Position numbers and translations under genes: made by a program
Part shown: in pieces, positions 60,674 to 64,000 of the stretch
Layout of the letters: every line of letters starts with the position of its first letter
Position numbering within the stretch: the first letter of the stretch is position 1
Notes under the pieces: model-generated
Told to the model about the DNA's origin: nothing
The model's database searches: none
The model's input: only the letters and a program-made list of their open reading frames with translations
DNA from: Nocardia sp. SYP-A9097
Lineage (GTDB): Bacteria > Actinomycetota > Actinomycetes > Mycobacteriales > Mycobacteriaceae
Direction: 5' to 3'
DNA: 64,000 nucleotides
Assembly: GCF_009649815.1 (NCBI RefSeq)
Contig: NZ_WJIC01000026.1
Coordinates: forward strand, 9,444-73,443

Positions 60674-62136
60674 TGCACCCCATGCCATATCGGGCCGACC
60701 GATTCCCGGCCGAGTGTTCCGGGGTCGAATTCGTCGTCGTGACCGATTTCGTATCCGCCGGGACGGTGTACGACAGCGAGTTTGGCCGGCAGTGGATGCA
60801 TGGACGCACGCGCTGCCGACAAATCCATATGGTAGGCAGCGGTATTGGGGAAGACGATCAGATCCCCGGGCCGGGGGCGGTGCGGCAGCCACACCTTGTG
60901 ATTGGTGATCAGATCGCGCTCGAGGCATAAACGCCCGGCCAGGAATACCCCCACCGGTCCGGAATCGGGTTGGGCGTGTGCGGAACCCGGCAGCAGCAGC
61001 GGATCCACCATCACCTCCTGATCGGCGGGCGTGACGGTATCGCGGCTGAGATCGAGGTTGACCAGCACACTGCCGTCGGCGGTCTCCTTGACGAACTCCA
61101 CTCGCGCGAGCGTGATTCCCGCATGATCGACCAGCGCCTTACCGGGCTCGAGCCACACCTCGAGGAGGTTCTCCGCGGCCACCTGGGCGAAGGTGCGGCC
61201 GCCGTGTGCTTCGAGTCCGGCGTCCAGCAGATCGGCGAGCATGCGGTCGGCGGGAACGGTATTGGCGTACTTGTGGAACACAGGTGTGCCGTGCACCGCG
61301 CCGCCGTCGAGATGGAAGCCGAAGGTATTGCCGCCCCATGCCATCGGCTCGCCGCGACCGAGCAGCGATTCGCGCAGTGCGCCGACATAGGCGTCGAAGG
61401 CGTCGGCGTCCTCGGTGAAGACCTGCCGGAAGCCGCCGCCGATATCGAGCACGCCGGGGGAGAGCCCCTCCGAGTAGGCGCGTTCGGTGAGCTCCAGGCA
61501 GGTCTCCACCGCGCGCAGGCGCTCACCCGGTTCGCCGGAGTCGATATGGAAGGCGAAGCCGCGGAACGCGATCCGGCCGCGCTCGGCGGTCAGCACCTCG
61601 AAGACCTCGTCCACCTGGCACAGGGGGACACCGAATCGGCTCACCGGTGTGGCCGCGAAACCTGAGAGTCGCACCAATACCGGCACATTCGCGCGCGCAC
61701 CCGCGAGCTCGGCGATGCGCCGCAACTCCCACACATTGTCGATATTGACGGTCACGCCGCTGCCGATCAGATCGCGCAGGAACGCCTCCCCTTTCGGACC
61801 GGTCACCTCGATGCGCGCCGGGTCGAATCCGGCCGCCATCGCCCCGGCCAGTTCCGCCCGCGAGGCCACATCGATCGCGATCGCGGCCCGCTCGGCCGTG
61901 CGCACGAACGCCCGCGACTGATTCACCTTGTGCGCGTAGCAGATCCGATACCCCGGCCCATGCTCCAGCACGGTGCGCAGCCGCTCCAGGTTCGCGGCGA
62001 AGACCTGCGGAAACACCAGATGCGCTGGTGAACCGAACCTGGTCAGCGCGGACTCGGCCGCACCGGGAGCCGCCAGGAACGCGCGCACCAGCGGATCGAT
62101 CTTCGCCGGGAGTCGCGGCGGAGCCGAAGCCCTCAT
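60670..62136 (-). CDS. Y4yA-family PLP-dependent decarboxylase-like enzyme
   Basis: ATG 62136 overlaps the HMA gene stop. The 488-residue protein is a fold-type III PLP enzyme of the ornithine/diaminopimelate decarboxylase kind: PLP lysine in RICYAHKVNQSRAFVRTAE, VASRAELAGAMAAGFDPARI, FHIDSGEPGERLRAVETCLE, GVLDIGGGFRQVFTED and, near the end, RPGDLIVFPNTAAYHMDLSA. The layout matches Y4yA of Sinorhizobium NGR234, which lies next to a cysteine-synthase-like gene, as here. The substrate is unknown. Confidence 0.8.
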   Translation of the reverse strand: MRASAPPRLPAKIDPLVRAFLAAPGAAESALTRFGSPAHLVFPQVFAANLERLRTVLEHGPGYRICYAHKVNQSRAFVRTAERAAIAIDVASRAELAGAMAAGFDPARIEVTGPKGEAFLRDLIGSGVTVNIDNVWELRRIAELAGARANVPVLVRLSGFAATPVSRFGVPLCQVDEVFEVLTAERGRIAFRGFAFHIDSGEPGERLRAVETCLELTERAYSEGLSPGVLDIGGGFRQVFTEDADAFDAYVGALRESLLGRGEPMAWGGNTFGFHLDGGAVHGTPVFHKYANTVPADRMLADLLDAGLEAHGGRTFAQVAAENLLEVWLEPGKALVDHAGITLARVEFVKETADGSVLVNLDLSRDTVTPADQEVMVDPLLLPGSAHAQPDSGPVGVFLAGRLCLERDLITNHKVWLPHRPRPGDLIVFPNTAAYHMDLSAARASMHPLPAKLAVVHRPGGYEIGHDDEFDPGTLGRESVGPIWHGVQ

Positions 62137-63410
62137 ACGGCGGGTTCCGTCGCGGGCAGCGCGGTTTCGGTGGTGGCGGGCAGATCGATGGTGGGGTTGT
62201 AGCCACTGTCACGTAACGCTTCGAAGGCGCGCTGGCGGTTCCGCGGACTGCGGAATTCGGCCGCGACGCGCTTGGAGATCAGGTCGATATCGTGCACGCC
62301 GATATCCATCGACTCCAGGACCCCGGTAATGGTGCGCACACAGTGCTTGCAGGTCATATCGGGGACGTAGAAGATCTGCTCCTGGGCGGCGAGTTCGGCG
62401 GTGGCCGAGGCGGTTTCGACCGGCACTTCGGCAATGGTCAACCGTGTCGCGAGCGCGGTGAACACCTCGGTGAAACGGTCCACCACCACCGGCAGCAGGC
62501 TGTAATGCTCGCCGTCGAGCTGATGCGGCATCGCGGCCAGACAGGCGGGGCGGGTGCCCGGCGGCAGCAGCGCGTATTGGCGGGAGATCAGATCGAGCTC
62601 GTCATGGTATTTGGCGATTGCCTCGGCGATGCTCAGCCCCTCGGCGTGAGTGGCGCGGCGCATCACCCGGTGCGCGTCCTCGATGGTCATATCCTTCATG
62701 GCGCGCAGGGTCGCCACCGATTCGGCCGAATAACGCACTGTGCCATCGGGTTGCGTGGCCAGGGTGACCGCGATCATGCCGCGCCGGTAACTCGAGGCCT
62801 GTAGTTCCCAATACCAGCGGGTCGCGACCGCGCCGTAGATCCCCGAATCGCGCATGCCGAGCGCGAATTCGACCGGGGTACGGTACGGCGTCCAACGGGC
62901 CAGCAGGGCGTGCTGCGCGAGCGCGCGCCCGCACGCCTCGATGCCCACCCGGAAGATATCGAGGGGTTCATGATCGGTAGTGGTACCCGCCAGCACATCG
63001 CGCTCGCGCTCGGACAGGGCTGAAATGCAATGCGTCAGCGCGGTATTCGCACCCAGGGCGCGCCACAGCGCCAGCACCGCCTCGCGCATGGCGATCGGCA
63101 CGATCGGACCCAGCCCACCGGAGTGGAAGTGCCCGGTATTGGGGATACCGTCGCTGTCGGTCCACGCGATGCGATGCGTCGCGCTGGTGACTTGTTCGGC
63201 CCGGCACGGTCGCATGAACCGTTCCAGATACAGTCGCTGCGACAGCGTCAAAGGCGATCCCGGCTCCGGACGCAATGGGGCACAGGTGTATTCGATGGTG
63301 CTGCCCGCGGGTACCGCGACCCCCTCGCACAGTCCCGGGCGAGCCAGCACGGCCAGCACACGGGAGGCCGCGCGCCGGTCGTAGCGGGGTTCGTGACCAT
63401 TGGTCGTCAT
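62133..63410 (-). CDS. Unknown-domain protein with C-terminal HMA metal-binding domain
   Basis: ATG 63410 overlaps the desulfurase stop. The C-terminal ~65 residues are a heavy-metal-associated domain: YVPDMTCKHCVRTITGVLES with the MxCxxC motif. The N-terminal ~340 residues have no family that I recognise; notable pieces are THRIAWTDSDGIPNTGHFHS, GLGPIVPIAMREAVLALWRA and RDSGIYGAVATRWYWELQAS. There is no membrane helix. A soluble HMA fusion inside a PLP-enzyme operon suggests delivery or binding of copper or a similar metal. 425 residues. Confidence 0.75.
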   Translation of the reverse strand: MTTNGHEPRYDRRAASRVLAVLARPGLCEGVAVPAGSTIEYTCAPLRPEPGSPLTLSQRLYLERFMRPCRAEQVTSATHRIAWTDSDGIPNTGHFHSGGLGPIVPIAMREAVLALWRALGANTALTHCISALSERERDVLAGTTTDHEPLDIFRVGIEACGRALAQHALLARWTPYRTPVEFALGMRDSGIYGAVATRWYWELQASSYRRGMIAVTLATQPDGTVRYSAESVATLRAMKDMTIEDAHRVMRRATHAEGLSIAEAIAKYHDELDLISRQYALLPPGTRPACLAAMPHQLDGEHYSLLPVVVDRFTEVFTALATRLTIAEVPVETASATAELAAQEQIFYVPDMTCKHCVRTITGVLESMDIGVHDIDLISKRVAAEFRSPRNRQRAFEALRDSGYNPTIDLPATTETALPATEPAV

Positions 63411-64000
63411 GAGGAGACCTCCTCGGCAATCGTGGCGACACTGTGGGTGAAGCGGTCGATCTCGTCGAAGGTGTTGTAGATGTGGGTACTCACCCGCACC
63501 GAATCCTCATCTCCCGGTTCATTGTTCGACGGTACGCAGTGTGCGCCCGCGCGCACCAGGAATCCGAGTTCACCCAGCACGAAGCCCAGGTCCTGGGCGC
63601 TGATTCCGGCGAGGGTGAAAGAGACTATGCCGTAACCGGTTTCGCACGGGGCATAGGCGGGACCGGGCAGGAACTCCAGGCCGGGGACCGGTCGCAGACC
63701 GGTGATCAGGCGCTGGGTGAGGGCGCGATTGTGTGTGCCGATGGTGTCGAGACCGATATCGTCCAGTGTGTCCAAGGCCGCGCCGAGAGCGAGGATACCC
63801 GGAATATCGGGGGTGCCGCCTTCCATGCGCTGCGGCATCGGGCCCGGGAGTAATCCCGAATCATCCAGGAAGACACCGGAATTACCGCCCGGCAGGAACG
63901 GGTCGAGTTCGGCATGACGGCGGCGCCGGCAATACAGGACCCCGGTGCCGGGTGCTCCGAACATCTTGTGCCCGGCGAAGACCGCGAAATCGGCGTCGAG
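63407..64000 (-). CDS. Class V aminotransferase / cysteine desulfurase-like, C-terminal part
   Basis: The gene enters from the right edge. The visible part reads DFAVFAGHKMFGAPGTGVLY, with the PLP lysine in AGHKMF, then FLPGGNSGVFLDDSG, MPQRMEGGTPDIPGILALGA and LVRAGAHCVPSNNEPGDED. The last holds the cysteine of SufS/CsdA-type desulfurases (RAGxHC). It may deliver sulfur as persulfide or act as an aminotransferase. Its stop overlaps the next gene by four bases. The start lies beyond 64000. Confidence 0.8.
   Translation of the reverse strand, partial: LDADFAVFAGHKMFGAPGTGVLYCRRRRHAELDPFLPGGNSGVFLDDSGLLPGPMPQRMEGGTPDIPGILALGAALDTLDDIGLDTIGTHNRALTQRLITGLRPVPGLEFLPGPAYAPCETGYGIVSFTLAGISAQDLGFVLGELGFLVRAGAHCVPSNNEPGDEDSVRVSTHIYNTFDEIDRFTHSVATIAEEVSS

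Noticed and set aside
1..64000. tRNA or rRNA genes
   Set aside because: No cloverleaf-like or ribosomal sequence was noticed on reading either strand; a tRNAscan-SE run would be needed to exclude a tRNA fully.

Overview
The window is high-GC actinobacterial DNA and most resembles Nocardia or a close mycolate relative. Support for this includes a PknK-like kinase/LuxR regulator, an F420-type luciferase-fold oxidoreductase, an ATP-dependent ligase next to a LigD-type polymerase domain, long IS481 and IS630 transposases, and DUF4913 and conjugation genes of the kind carried by actinobacterial integrative elements. Assignment to genus is inference.

Left part (1-30,600) is accessory DNA full of decay. 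It holds: (i) IPT/TIG-repeat genes, one intact short copy, one long copy leaving the window and one dead copy, two of them divergent behind an inverted duplicated leader (1-2,005 and 6,698-6,915); (ii) a dead IS481-type transposase, a regulator of the 'HTH plus unknown C-terminal domain' kind, a wrecked Fur/Zur gene and a truncated IS30 copy (4,400-10,030); (iii) the remains of a conjugative element (10,085-16,540): NlpC/P60 tail, lipoprotein, coiled-coil protein, paralogous proteins sharing a C-terminal tail, two micro-ORFs, a TraG/VirD4 coupling-protein fragment, a double-DUF4913 protein and an integrase stump; (iv) a chitin-related patch, an AA10-type polysaccharide monooxygenase domain and a secreted CBM14 protein, beside a second integrase remnant (16,869-19,515); (v) IS982 and IS630 copies around a quinone reductase/TetR pair with a double operator; (vi) an AT-richer patch with two small membrane proteins and a Shedu (SduA) type anti-phage nuclease, followed by the PknK-like regulator.

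Right part (30,600-64,000) is denser, mostly intact and chromosome-like: an unusual zinc-ribbon SDR, acyl-CoA dehydrogenase/TetR, several regulator-enzyme pairs, a WYL regulator and epoxide hydrolase fused head-to-head by a deletion, LigC plus polymerase domain, cold-shock, flotillin-like and MFS genes. The most striking unit is 47,357-51,482: an M-box (Mg2+) riboswitch followed by mgtC and a fused-permease plus ATPase ABC transporter of the nitrate/taurine type, with no substrate-binding protein; I infer that this is a Mg2+-responsive transport operon. Next come DinB, ArsR-SRPBCC and hydrolase genes, a Na+/H+ antiporter fused to a UBP zinc finger, and at the right edge a tightly overlapping four-gene operon (cysteine desulfurase-like, HMA-domain protein, Y4yA-type PLP enzyme, cysteine synthase-rhodanese fusion) that looks like an undescribed sulfur/metal-linked biosynthetic pathway.

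Many reading-frame breaks occur at the left. Some, such as a break in a C-run, could be sequencing errors, but truncations by insertion sequences are real rearrangements if the assembly is correct.
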